A stretch of DNA of 64,000 nt, from positions 186,001 through 250,000 of the forward strand of contig NZ_JACVZE010000010.1 in NCBI RefSeq assembly GCF_015461805.1, written 5' to 3'. Made by a program: the position numbers and the translations under genes. The notes under the pieces were generated by a model, which saw only the letters and a program-made list of their open reading frames with translations, had not been told where the DNA came from and searched no databases. The DNA comes from Pseudomonas pisciculturae (GTDB taxonomy: Bacteria > Pseudomonadota > Gammaproteobacteria > Pseudomonadales > Pseudomonadaceae). Numbering within the stretch: the first letter of the stretch is position 1; the number at the start of each line of letters is the position of its first letter. Below are positions 8,443 through 16,076 of the stretch, one piece after another.

Positions 8443-9783
8443 ATGAGCAAAAGACAGCTGAAACTCGGCGCCTTGACCATGGGCTGCGGCGGGCCAGGTC
8501 GCCATAACCTGTGGCTTGACCCTCAATTACCGGCCGATGCCAGCGTGAATATCGACTGGTACATCGACATTGCACGTCAGGCCGAGGCGGCGTTGTTCGA
8601 CCTGATGTTTATTGTCGACAGCCAGTTCATTACACCGGGTTCGCCCTCCCACTACCTCAATCGCCTGGAGCCGCTGACACTGTTATCGGCACTGGCGGTG
8701 AGCACGCGGCATTTGGGCCTGGTGGGCACGCTGACCACGTCCTACAACTCGCCGTATAACGTCGCACGGCGACTGGCCTCCCTGGATCTGATCAGCAAAG
8801 GCCGCGCCGGCTGGAACGTCGTCACCAGCGGCGATGCGGGCACTGCGGGTAATTACAGTCGCGATGAGCACTATGATTACGACACCCGCTACGGCCGCGC
8901 GGCTGAACACGTTCAGGTGGTGCAGGGGCTGTGGAATTCCTACGAAGACGACGCTTTCGTTCGTGACAGAGCCACGGGCCAGTTTCTCGACTCAAGCAAA
9001 CTGCACAGTTTGAATCACAGCGGCGAGCACTTTTCGGTGGTGGGCCCGCTAAACATCCAACGCTCACCTCAAGGCCAGCCGGTGATATTCCAGGCCGGCG
9101 ACTCGGAGCAAGGCCGTGATCTTGGCGCCGCCACGGCAGATGTGATCTTCACCCACGCGGCCAGCATCGAACAGGGCCAGGCTTTTTACCAGGATATAAA
9201 GGGCAGGGCGGTGAAGCATGGTCGTCACCCGGAGCAATTACTCGTCATGCCCGGCGCTGAAATCTACGTAGGTGATACAGACGCCCACGCCCGTGAAATC
9301 GAGCAGCATTACCATCAGGCCGACCATAGCTTTGAACTCGCGCTGAAGGAGTTTGGGCGTAATTTCGGTTGGCACGATTTCAGCCAATACGACCTCGATG
9401 CGCCGTTCCCCCAAGAAAGCCTGGAAGCAGCACGCAGTAGCTTTTTCACTGCCGCCAAACGCATCGCCGACCAGGCGCGGGAGAAAGGCTTTACCTTGCG
9501 CCAGGCGGTTGAGTTCGGGAGGCAGTTGCGACCGGGCGCATTTGTTGGCACGGCCGACACCGTCGCACAGAAAATGGCGGATTGGTTTGAAGCACGGGCC
9601 GTGGATGGTTTCAACATTTACATCGGGCACCCGGAACAGTTCAAGCGGTTCACGCAGCAAGTCATTCCCTTGCTGCAAGCGCGAGGGGTGTATCGCACGG
9701 CGTATGAAGGGACGACGTTGCGTGAAAGCCTGGGGTTGCAGATTCCGAGGTTTGGGCGCGCAATTAGTGATACAGGGGCTTGA
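8443..9783 (+). CDS. LLM-class flavin-dependent monooxygenase (NtaA/SnaA/DszA type)
   Basis: FMNH2-dependent two-component monooxygenase, 446 residues, bacterial-luciferase-like TIM barrel. Family markers: N-terminal 'LKLGALTMGCGGPGRHNLW', 'LEPLTLLSALAVSTRHLGL', 'TTSYNSPYNVARRLASLD', the hallmark 'SKGRAGWNVVTSG', 'NYSRDEHYDYD' and 'FQAGDSEQGRD'. Members oxidise nitrilotriacetate, dibenzothiophene sulfone, dimethyl sulfide/sulfone or methanesulfonate. With a sulfonate-type binding protein immediately upstream, a C-S bond substrate is most likely. No flavin reductase is adjacent. Its 3' end overlaps the convergent DUF6602-like gene by 20 bases, which marks the left edge of the accessory island; the last about ten residues may have been altered by the insertion. 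Confidence 0.87.
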   Translation: MSKRQLKLGALTMGCGGPGRHNLWLDPQLPADASVNIDWYIDIARQAEAALFDLMFIVDSQFITPGSPSHYLNRLEPLTLLSALAVSTRHLGLVGTLTTSYNSPYNVARRLASLDLISKGRAGWNVVTSGDAGTAGNYSRDEHYDYDTRYGRAAEHVQVVQGLWNSYEDDAFVRDRATGQFLDSSKLHSLNHSGEHFSVVGPLNIQRSPQGQPVIFQAGDSEQGRDLGAATADVIFTHAASIEQGQAFYQDIKGRAVKHGRHPEQLLVMPGAEIYVGDTDAHAREIEQHYHQADHSFELALKEFGRNFGWHDFSQYDLDAPFPQESLEAARSSFFTAAKRIADQAREKGFTLRQAVEFGRQLRPGAFVGTADTVAQKMADWFEARAVDGFNIYIGHPEQFKRFTQQVIPLLQARGVYRTAYEGTTLRESLGLQIPRFGRAISDTGA

Positions 9784-10795
9784 AGTTTTTCGACGTCTTC
9801 ACCGTTTCGTTGAGCTCAGCCAGATAGGGCAGGGGCGAGAACTCGAAGATCGCGGTGCGGGAGATCGCGTGTAAGAGCATGGATACAAAGGTCACGACGT
9901 GTGAAACATCACCGGGTTCAGTCTTAAATATGGAGATCACCGATTTGTAGTTGCGGTGCTTGGGAAACGGTGTGAGCCCTGAGCCGCCGGCCAATGTATT
10001 GGAATGCAGGATCAAACCGTCTTGAATGCTGAGAATGAGGTTGAAGCCGATATGTTCGCTGGTGGTATCACGGTCGTACAGCATCTGGCTGAGGCGCCAG
10101 TTGTTCATGGTGTGAAAACCAGTGATTTGGTCGCAGACCAGGAAGGACACCACGTTCAACTCTTCAAAATACTTCGGATTGAACACCAGGCTTTTATAGT
10201 CTTGGGTTTGCGCAGGCGTGCTTGGCGCCACGCCACCTTTGAAATCACTCAATGCTTGTTCCAGGTGGGTAAAGTCCAGCCACTTGTTGAACTCGTCAGG
10301 GGCGACCGTCGTCAGGTGATGAATGATCGACTCAGACAAGCCGGCAGGCCTGATGGGGAAGGGGTTGTTCGGCGTACACTCCCTGATGCGTTTGTTGTCG
10401 CGCATCACATCAATGGCTTTCCTCAAGCTCCCAAAGTCCAAAGTCGACTTCACCTCACCTAACGCGACCACGGTTTCGTACGGGAAAAACCTGGCGCCCG
10501 CAGACTCCAGTGTCGGCGTGTTTTCCGCGTCATACACCACCAGATCAATCTGTTTGGTTCGGGTTGACGCCGTGTTGACCGCAAAGCCATCACCGATGGA
10601 AAAATGCTTGGGCAAGAATTTGTTGATGAGCGACGCCACGATCCGCTCGCGATAACTACCAAATTCGCCTGCATGCGTCAGGTTGTTATGGGCATCTTCA
10701 TCCTTGAACAAAGCCCTGGCATCTTCAAACTCCTTCATGAATTCGTGGGCGGCTTTAGTGATCAGTATTTCCAGTGGGTTATTGGTAGACGTCAA
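9764..10795 (-). CDS. DUF6602-like protein with PD-(D/E)xK-like pattern
   Basis: 343 residues, start TTG at 10795 behind AAGG. The sequence resembles the DUF6602 family: 'GEFGSYRERIVASLINKFLPKHFSIGDGF' near residue 45, followed by 'KQIDLVVYD' and 'VVALGEVKSTL'. The spaced D...E-x-K arrangement inside two predicted beta strands is the core of the PD-(D/E)xK nuclease fold, so DNA or RNA cleavage is possible but unproven. GC content and codon use are lower than in the upstream monooxygenase. It is the first gene of the island and reads back into the chromosome, overlapping the monooxygenase end. DUF6602 genes occur in variable regions and defence contexts; a role in phage defence is inference. 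Confidence 0.7.
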   Translation of the reverse strand: MTSTNNPLEILITKAAHEFMKEFEDARALFKDEDAHNNLTHAGEFGSYRERIVASLINKFLPKHFSIGDGFAVNTASTRTKQIDLVVYDAENTPTLESAGARFFPYETVVALGEVKSTLDFGSLRKAIDVMRDNKRIRECTPNNPFPIRPAGLSESIIHHLTTVAPDEFNKWLDFTHLEQALSDFKGGVAPSTPAQTQDYKSLVFNPKYFEELNVVSFLVCDQITGFHTMNNWRLSQMLYDRDTTSEHIGFNLILSIQDGLILHSNTLAGGSGLTPFPKHRNYKSVISIFKTEPGDVSHVVTFVSMLLHAISRTAIFEFSPLPYLAELNETVKTSKNFKPLYH

Positions 10796-10939
10796 CGGCG
10801 GGCACCTTAGTGTTCAAAACCAGCATGGGCACATAGTGGCGTCGTGGCGGCGTAGCCACAAGCCCACAGCGAAACGTCGAACCTTCACGGGGTAAATGCG
10901 GTTAGAGTGCTCACCAATGTCTAAATCGCTATGTGAATA

Positions 10940-11551
10940 ATGAATCGTCCGCTGTTTATCTCTTTCGATGGGCCTAAGGGCACCGGCAAGACCACGTTGC
11001 TAGAGACGGTCACGGGCGCACTGAGGGCAGACAACAAGAAAGTCGTGCGGCTGTGTGAGAGAAAAAGCGACCCTGACCGGGGTGAAACCATGGCTCTGGT
11101 TAATGACCTCGTCAGGAATCCTTCTAGGGAACTGGAATGGGTGGTGTGCCAACGATTTGCTGAAAGCCGCCGTTGGATTTCCGAGCATGTGCTGACGAAG
11201 CAGCCGCTAGACAGCATCATCTTGATTGATCGCTGGTATCCGTCTGATGCCGCATTTCGCCACGCAATCCCGTTTGCAGAGATCCTGCAGTTGAACAAGG
11301 AACGGGGCGTGCAAATACCTGACCTGCACGTGGGCGTTATCACGGATCCGGATGTTTCCTGGACGCGGGCAGCCACACGATCACGGGGGCTGGGCGGCAC
11401 GGTGATACAAAGGTACGCAGAACATGTCACGTGTACCGAGATGTTCGAACAGGCTGTTGCAGGTCAGGGTTGGGTTTTGTGCCGTAATGAAGGAACGATC
11501 GAAGACGCAACGAGGCAGGTGGTGGCTGAGATCGGTAAAGTCTGGCGGTGA
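10940..11551 (+). CDS. Thymidylate-kinase-like P-loop NTPase
   Basis: 203 residues. 'FISFDGPKGTGKTTLL' at residues 6-21 is a textbook Walker A, and 'ILIDRWYPSD' near residue 95 matches the DR(Y/W) substrate-binding motif of dTMP kinases. The rest is more divergent than housekeeping Tmk, and the LID region ('WTRAATRSRGLGGT') has an R-rich segment. The first ATG at 10940 follows an AT-rich stretch (GTGAATA) without a strong ribosome site. Located in the defence island, divergent from the DUF6602-like gene (145-base gap), it could be a nucleotide kinase acting on deoxynucleotides or an unrelated small-molecule kinase. The housekeeping tmk gene is normally next to holB, so this is an accessory paralogue. 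Confidence 0.72.
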   Translation: MNRPLFISFDGPKGTGKTTLLETVTGALRADNKKVVRLCERKSDPDRGETMALVNDLVRNPSRELEWVVCQRFAESRRWISEHVLTKQPLDSIILIDRWYPSDAAFRHAIPFAEILQLNKERGVQIPDLHVGVITDPDVSWTRAATRSRGLGGTVIQRYAEHVTCTEMFEQAVAGQGWVLCRNEGTIEDATRQVVAEIGKVWR

Positions 11552-12308
11552 TGGTCAAAGGGGAGCCAGAGGTTGCTGCAAGCATGTGTAGCCTAATACA
11601 CAATTTAACAAGTGGGTGATGTCATATGTTCATAAGCCACTCACGGGCCGGAGATTGCTGACTCAAAGTCCTCGAAACGAATGCGGGCGTTCATCGATTG
11701 ACGTTCATAAACCTGACTTTACTGGACTCAGTTCAAGGCAAAGAAGTTTCTAAGAAGCTTGGGCCGACTCACAGTGTCGCAAAATTGCAGAAAAGTGCGA
11801 GGACACCATATTTATGCTGGACGTTAATTTTAATGAGGAAGTGATTATTTTTCTCCGGAATCTCAACCGTTTGATAGACAGTACAATCATTGGTCGAAGG
11901 ACTCCATCAATGCTCTGTCGAGGGACTCTCGATTAGTATGATGGTTACTCAGCTGAGGATTTAGATGAGAAGGTTCAGCGTATTACTCATTAAAAATGAA
12001 ACTCGCGCAGAAATAAATTTGCTTGATCATATGGTGAAAGCACCTAGAATCTCAAGTACTTATACGGATGCTGAGGCGGTTTTGTATTGTGATCTAGAGG
12101 AAAGAGAACAGGTCAAAATGGAGATAGTCACTACGGAGAGTACTTTAATTGAACACCATTAACAATGTCGATCGGTGGGAAGTGTTTGCCTTGCCAAGCT
12201 GAATATTTTAGAAGTGCAGGTTAATAATTGTACTTTCTGAAACGGCGCAACGATGTTCAGCCTAAGCATTTTTAGCTTTTAAAGCATGCCTTGCTAACGA
12301 AAAGCTAC
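11552..12308. other. AT-rich intergenic region of the island
   Basis: About 750 bases between the kinase-like gene and the reverse transcriptase 3' end, markedly AT-rich. One 65-codon frame (11965-12162) is possible. A short open stretch from about 11700 (TTG start, reading LTLLDSVQGKEVSKKLG) ends after about 45 codons and looks like a remnant. No RNA gene or mobile element recognised. Confidence 0.45.
11965..12162 (+). CDS. Small hypothetical protein (65 aa), doubtful
   Basis: Frame of 65 codons (MRRFSVLLIKNETRAEINLL...) in an AT-rich stretch, with a weak GAGGA about seven bases before the ATG. The composition is protein-like (alternating charged and hydrophobic residues, 'DLEEREQVKMEI') but no family is recognised. 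It sits alone, opposite in strand to the retron, and could be a remnant. Treat as tentative. Confidence 0.3.
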   Translation: MRRFSVLLIKNETRAEINLLDHMVKAPRISSTYTDAEAVLYCDLEEREQVKMEIVTTESTLIEHH

Positions 12309-13388
12309 TTAAGACTTGCTAGAGCTTTGTTCCGTTTCCCATGGAGGTATGAATTTATCGTCAATCAAGTCTGTAGCCTTAAGAGATGGTCGATACTTAC
12401 CGTCTCCAAGTGACGCCAAATTAATTTCTCTAATGGTCGTATTGTACCTATCAGCCAACGATTTGAAATCGTTATCAAGGTATGCTGCTTCACCTAGTAA
12501 TCCACTCAATTTGTACTCCATCTGAGTTTTGGTAAGGCCAAAGCTATCGCGCTTTCCTTCGAGGGCCAGTTTAATTAATCTAATTTTTCTAAACCTAGCA
12601 TTGGGAACTCTCAATACCCCCTCAGCAACCACCGTGCCAGTAATATGCTTAGGAACCTCTGCCCCGAAAAGACGTGTTTTCTTGGTAGCTGTCACATGTC
12701 CATGTTTTTTCACTATTTTTTGGACTTCCCATAGAAAATCGTGGGTTATGTGAGAGCCCGAAAATGTCAGGTCGTCAACATAGCAAGTGAATTGTAGGTT
12801 GGAGTTTTTCGCCAAGACACTCAGTTCGTCAAATAATGGCTTGTTAGAATAAAACGACAGTAGGGGGCTTAAGGGGCTCCCCGTCGGGATGCAGTCATCG
12901 CAAGTAACGAGTTCGGCATAAAAATTGGCTATGTCGCCTGGGCACTCAAGCCGATCCCTGAAAAAATTAAACACATGAGACTTTTTAGTTGATCGAAAAA
13001 AATTGCTAATATCTAGCGTCGCCACCATACAGCCACTCAAGTGCTGTTCAGCATTCCTCTTATATGACGTTCCCTTTAAAGCTGATTGCATGTACTCAGG
13101 TACTTTGACACAACGTAGTAACTTCAGAATGCGCTCGTGAATAGCTAGTAGTTTTCCTTTAGGCTTTTGCACCCAGCGAGTTTTAGATGGCTTGCCAATT
13201 TTGAAAGGATCAGGTTTGGGAGTCATCTCAAAGCGTTTGTAATCTCCTATGCTACATAGAAGGTCATGGATGCTGAGAGAGAGAATAGCTGCTAACTTCG
13301 ATCGTGAAGTGGTTTTGTACAACGCGCTTTGTGATATCTCATAGGACTTTTTCTCTTGCTTAGCCTTTTTTACTCGCTTTGGCTTCAT
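12309..13388 (-). CDS. Retron reverse transcriptase
   Basis: RNA-directed DNA polymerase, about 359 residues from the ATG at 13388 (an in-frame TTG at 13400 is the alternative). Numbering from that ATG: retron motif X 'NAEQH' at 112-116, catalytic 'LDISNFF' with Asp126, 'PTGSPLSPLLS' of RT domain 4, the 'YVDD' box at 203-206, and 'HITG' at 248-251, a variant of the retron-specific VTG. These separate it from group II intron and DGR enzymes. It would reverse-transcribe the RNA predicted at 13912-14112 into msDNA. The start overlaps the end of the XRE regulator gene by 29 bases, indicating translational coupling. The order RNA, small ORF, HTH, RT on one strand resembles the HTH-associated retron class (type VI, as I recall the published classification). 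Confidence 0.9.
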   Translation of the reverse strand: MKPKRVKKAKQEKKSYEISQSALYKTTSRSKLAAILSLSIHDLLCSIGDYKRFEMTPKPDPFKIGKPSKTRWVQKPKGKLLAIHERILKLLRCVKVPEYMQSALKGTSYKRNAEQHLSGCMVATLDISNFFRSTKKSHVFNFFRDRLECPGDIANFYAELVTCDDCIPTGSPLSPLLSFYSNKPLFDELSVLAKNSNLQFTCYVDDLTFSGSHITHDFLWEVQKIVKKHGHVTATKKTRLFGAEVPKHITGTVVAEGVLRVPNARFRKIRLIKLALEGKRDSFGLTKTQMEYKLSGLLGEAAYLDNDFKSLADRYNTTIREINLASLGDGKYRPSLKATDLIDDKFIPPWETEQSSSKS

Positions 13389-13671
13389 TTTTATTTTCAA
13401 TCCATTCGAGAAGATGAATTACTTTTTTAGCTACGCCCACGCGCAATTTGTCTGACGGCTTAGGCGCGTCGAGATTTTCAGAAAAGAACAGTATTGATGA
13501 TAACGGAATATCAAATCGATTGCTGTATTTTCCTAGCAATTCGATAGTCGGTTGTTTTTTGCCTGACTCTAGCTCGGAAAGGTGGGAATTCGAGATTCCC
13601 AGTTCCTTACTCAGCTCTGTTTGCGACAGATCGTGGTAGGTTCGAATCAAGCGTAATGCCTGGTTCAGCAT
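13360..13671 (-). CDS. XRE-family HTH regulator of the retron
   Basis: 103 residues from the ATG at 13671, preceded by TGAGGATG; a TTG start at 13698 would add nine residues and cannot be excluded. Residues 5-60 form a lambda-repressor-type helix-turn-helix: 'LRLIRTYHDLSQTELSKELG', then 'ISNSHLSELESGKKQPTIEL', then 'KYSNRFDIPLSSILFF'. The basic C-terminal tail (residues 80-103) overlaps the reverse transcriptase start. It lies between the small hydrophobic ORF and the reverse transcriptase, so it may repress the retron promoter or act as antitoxin to the small peptide, either directly or with msDNA. That role is inference from gene order. Confidence 0.85.
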   Translation of the reverse strand: MLNQALRLIRTYHDLSQTELSKELGISNSHLSELESGKKQPTIELLGKYSNRFDIPLSSILFFSENLDAPKPSDKLRVGVAKKVIHLLEWIENKNEAKASKKG

Positions 13672-13714
13672 CACAGCATCCTCATTAGTAAGTGACAACA
13701 GCGGGGGTTAGGCA

Positions 13715-13879
13715 TTAGAAGAGCTCACGAAGATTTTCCATTAGTTTTGGCCAGTGTTTGTCGATCAGAGGAAACAAAAATTCGATCCACCTTACAGTCC
13801 ACATCATCAGCCTTAACCACTTAACAATCTTTCGTTTTCTAACAACCGAACGTCGTTTGGCGGGTTTTTCAATTTTCAT
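13715..13879 (-). CDS. Small basic/hydrophobic peptide (54 aa) in the retron operon
   Basis: 54 codons from the ATG at 13879, with a good GAGGTAA ribosome site seven bases upstream, which is the main support for translation. The N-terminus is strongly basic (MKIEKPAKRRSVVRKRKIVK). Residues about 20-42 are hydrophobic and aromatic (WLRLMMWTVRWIEFLFPLI), long enough for a membrane helix or amphipathic insertion. The C-terminus is charged. It starts 33 bases after the predicted 3' arm of the msr-msd RNA and ends 44 bases before the XRE gene, so it is inside the retron transcript. The shape is that of small membrane-active toxins, so it is a candidate retron effector. I know no named family for it. 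Confidence 0.6.
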   Translation of the reverse strand: MKIEKPAKRRSVVRKRKIVKWLRLMMWTVRWIEFLFPLIDKHWPKLMENLRELF

Positions 13880-13911
13880 GGGCTTTACCTCAGTTGCCCC
13901 TCTCAGACGTT

Positions 13912-14112
13912 GAGAAGGTCTCGCATGCAACTGGATAGAAAATTGGAGCAAACGACGCTTTTCCCCCCTTCTGAGCACCTGCTTCCGACTCGCACGGAAG
14001 CAGTATCCCCACGTCTCCGGATCCCTGTGCTGCCGGGTGCCGAAGCGCTTGGGAAAGGGTTTAGAGGCAAGCCTCCACTGGACCGAAGCCCTCACAACAG
14101 CGAGATGATCTC
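13912..14112 (-). ncRNA. Predicted retron msr-msd RNA
   Basis: About 200 nt, transcribed leftward, upstream of the small ORF, XRE and reverse transcriptase genes. The outer arms can pair: GAGATCATCTCGC at the 5' side (14112-14100) with GCGAGACCTTCTC at the 3' side (13924-13912), giving 6-bp and 4-bp helices around a 3x3 internal loop, like retron a1/a2. Inside are an msr-like hairpin GAGG-CTTG-CCTC and an msd-like hairpin with a perfect 9-bp stem CTGCTTCCG/CGGAAGCAG and 7-base loop (13979-14003). AGCAC/GTGCT can extend the msd stem. The branching guanosine is not assigned. Boundaries are predictions. Confidence 0.65.
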
Positions 14113-14126
14113 CTTACCGCAGATGC

Positions 14127-14155
14127 AGGCTAACCGAGGCTTCGCGATAAGTCAA
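14127..14155 (-). promoter_or_regulatory. Candidate sigma70 promoter of the retron
   Basis: On the minus strand TTGACT (14155-14150) is followed after 17 bases by TAGCCT (14132-14127). Transcription would start near 14120, just before the predicted a1 arm at 14112. The -35 is good, the -10 moderate. Confidence 0.5.
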
Positions 14156-14254
14156 AAATATTCGCCAATAGCGAATTTTTTTAGTCCGAAGGGCTGCGGC
14201 TTGCTCCAGCTACAGCTCAGGAAATATTTGCCTTACTCTCTTTTCTGCTGTCCT

Positions 14255-14394
14255 TCAGACAAGCGCTGCGCTTTCTAAAAAACTGAGAGCCCGCAACAAA
14301 ACGGCACTTTCGGCATGGCGTTTTGCGAGCCAGGTGTAAAGGCTGAGGGTGGCGAGGATATTTGCAGGCCGGTGTTGAGGTCTTGGTAGGTCAT
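14255..14394 (-). pseudogene. Frameshifted short ORF remnant upstream of the retron
   Basis: From ATG 14394 the minus strand reads MTYQDLNTGLQI, then a one-base shift allows the protein-like continuation LATLSLYTWLAKRHAESAVL and ends near 14255. Both halves have convincing composition while the unshifted frame degenerates to Pro/Ser-rich sequence, suggesting a decayed small gene. The surrounding 14280-14580 stretch is GC-rich, unlike the AT-rich island genes. No function recognised. Confidence 0.3.
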
Positions 14395-14593
14395 GGATTG
14401 CCCCGGCAGTGTCGGGGTTGTTGCGGGGGATTGCGGGCGCATGGGGGCGCCTCAGGTTTTGCGGGGGCCAGAATTACTCACGCCGCTATGGTGGGCGGCG
14501 TGGGTGTGGAGGGCTTTAATTGGGCATAGGGAGGATGCTGGGGCGAAGGCATTTAGAACATAGGTCGAATGCTGCACTTCAGTGGCCAGTGGC

Positions 14594-14599
14594 TATAAT
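14594..14599 (+). promoter_or_regulatory. Candidate -10 box for the 14632 gene
   Basis: A consensus TATAAT at 14594-14599 sits 33 bases before the GTG start. The matching -35 region (near 14571, CTGCAC) is poor. Confidence 0.4.
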
Positions 14600-14631
14600 T
14601 CGAATTCAGCTAAAAACACAGGGAGTGCTAT

Positions 14632-16038
14632 GTGAACGATCAAGTCGAAGTCAATACCATTGATAAAAAGAGATTCAGCGCTCTAGTCGGGCCGTCTCGC
14701 AAGCCCAACGCAGCGTTGTTCAGCAATGAAATCGGTTGGTTCGCCAACCCAGATGAGACAGTTCTCGGCGTATTACTCCACGATATTGATGATGAATATG
14801 CATGGGTAACCTTAGGGCGCGATGAAATTGGCCGATATAGAGCTTTCGATGTCGGCTCATGCCTTGAGAGTAAAGGTGAAGCCGAAAAAGCCTTGATTAA
14901 TAAAATTATCGAGATCACCAACTCTGGAAAAACCGAGTTCCCTCAACGGGACAAAGGGAAAGCTCTCGATTTATTCGAGATAGTAGTTTCCGACGAAAAA
15001 ATACATCCATTCTTTAGAAAGCTTAGCGAAGCACCAGGTTTTACCGCTGCCAAGGGTATCATTGACGAAATGATGCCTCATTTCATAGATATAGACGGGA
15101 ATTTCATCGAGCAGTTTCAGTCCGCAGGATTCGATGCGCGAATTTGGGAGCTCTATCTGAATGCATACTTTATTGAAGAGGGATTCGAGTTTAATCGATC
15201 TTTCTATGCACCAGACTTTAACTTGGAAAAATATGGTCAAAAAGTCTGTGTGGAAGCTACTATCGTAGGTCGTGCTAAGCCTCTAAGCGCGGAAGAGGCA
15301 AGCCGCTCCTCAGAGCCAATGACCCATGAGCAGATTTTAGAAAAGACAATGAATGAGATGCCGATAAAATTTGGCAGTCCTCTTTACTCGAAGCTCAAGA
15401 AGGAATATTGGAAGCATGAGCATGTCGCAGGCAATCCTTTAATTTTTGCGATTGCGGATTTCCACGACCAGCAATCGATGCTTTGGAGTTCAACTGCCCT
15501 GCCAAATTATCTTTACGGTGTACGTCATAATTTCCACTACGACGAAAACGGAACATTGATCATAGATCCTGTAATCATTGAAAACCATAAGCACGCAGCA
15601 AAAAAAATTCCGTCGGGTTATTTCTTACAAGAAGGCGCTGAATATGTAAGTGCAGTGTTGTTTTCTAATAGTGGTACGATCTCAAAATTCAATAGAATGG
15701 GGGCGCAGGCAGGCTTTGGCGCTGACAATGTCATACTGATCCGCAAGGGCTTTTGTTATGATCACAATGAGAATGCTTCAGCTCCTAAGGTATTTTCTTA
15801 TCGCGTTACAAGTGAATGCAATGAAGGTTGGGCCGAGGGGCTTTCAATGTTTCATAACCCCAACGCTCTGCATCCGGTAAATCCCGAGCTATTTCCTTCT
15901 GTAGCCCATCATTTCTTTGAAGATGGCCAAATAGTCAGTAACCTGCCTGAGTTTCATCCTTACTCGTCCACTACTAGTATTTTGAATGTGGTTGACGACG
16001 AGGAGTGGGAGAAAATGAAAAATAAGAGAGGCGTTTAA
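14632..16038 (+). CDS. Hypothetical 468-aa protein with PD-(D/E)xK-like core
   Basis: Starts at GTG 14632, six bases after GGGAG; the ATG two bases earlier is out of frame and stops at once. I do not recognise the family. Around residues 170-210 the protein reads 'RIWELYLNAYFIEEGFEF', then 'APDF' (Pro194, Asp195), then 'VCVEAT' (Glu208). The spacing of helix-Glu173, P-D and a hydrophobic strand ending E-x-T resembles the PD-(D/E)xK nuclease fold with Lys replaced. A second region (residues 330-400) has mixed beta character. No signal peptide or membrane segment. It is a single-gene transcription unit with its own -10 box and a terminator just after it, flanked by the retron and the Cap4-STAND gene, so defence-related function is plausible but unproven. 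Confidence 0.6.
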   Translation: MNDQVEVNTIDKKRFSALVGPSRKPNAALFSNEIGWFANPDETVLGVLLHDIDDEYAWVTLGRDEIGRYRAFDVGSCLESKGEAEKALINKIIEITNSGKTEFPQRDKGKALDLFEIVVSDEKIHPFFRKLSEAPGFTAAKGIIDEMMPHFIDIDGNFIEQFQSAGFDARIWELYLNAYFIEEGFEFNRSFYAPDFNLEKYGQKVCVEATIVGRAKPLSAEEASRSSEPMTHEQILEKTMNEMPIKFGSPLYSKLKKEYWKHEHVAGNPLIFAIADFHDQQSMLWSSTALPNYLYGVRHNFHYDENGTLIIDPVIIENHKHAAKKIPSGYFLQEGAEYVSAVLFSNSGTISKFNRMGAQAGFGADNVILIRKGFCYDHNENASAPKVFSYRVTSECNEGWAEGLSMFHNPNALHPVNPELFPSVAHHFFEDGQIVSNLPEFHPYSSTTSILNVVDDEEWEKMKNKRGV

Positions 16039-16048
16039 CTTTTAGAAA

Positions 16049-16076
16049 AGCGCCAAGCAAATAATTGCTTGGTGCT
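16049..16076 (+). terminator. Intrinsic terminator after the 468-aa gene
   Basis: Stem AGCGCCAAGCAA (16049-16060) / TTGCTTGGTGCT (16065-16076), 12 pairs with one G-U, 4-base loop; T-rich sequence follows about 14 bases later. Confidence 0.6.

Noticed and set aside
12316..12753. Two plus-strand frames opposite the reverse transcriptase
   Set aside because: Shadows of the RT; the minus strand carries the catalytic motifs.
12309..13388. Group II intron or diversity-generating retroelement reverse transcriptase
   Set aside because: No maturase or HNH domain and no template/variable repeat; NAxxH and the small size fit retrons.
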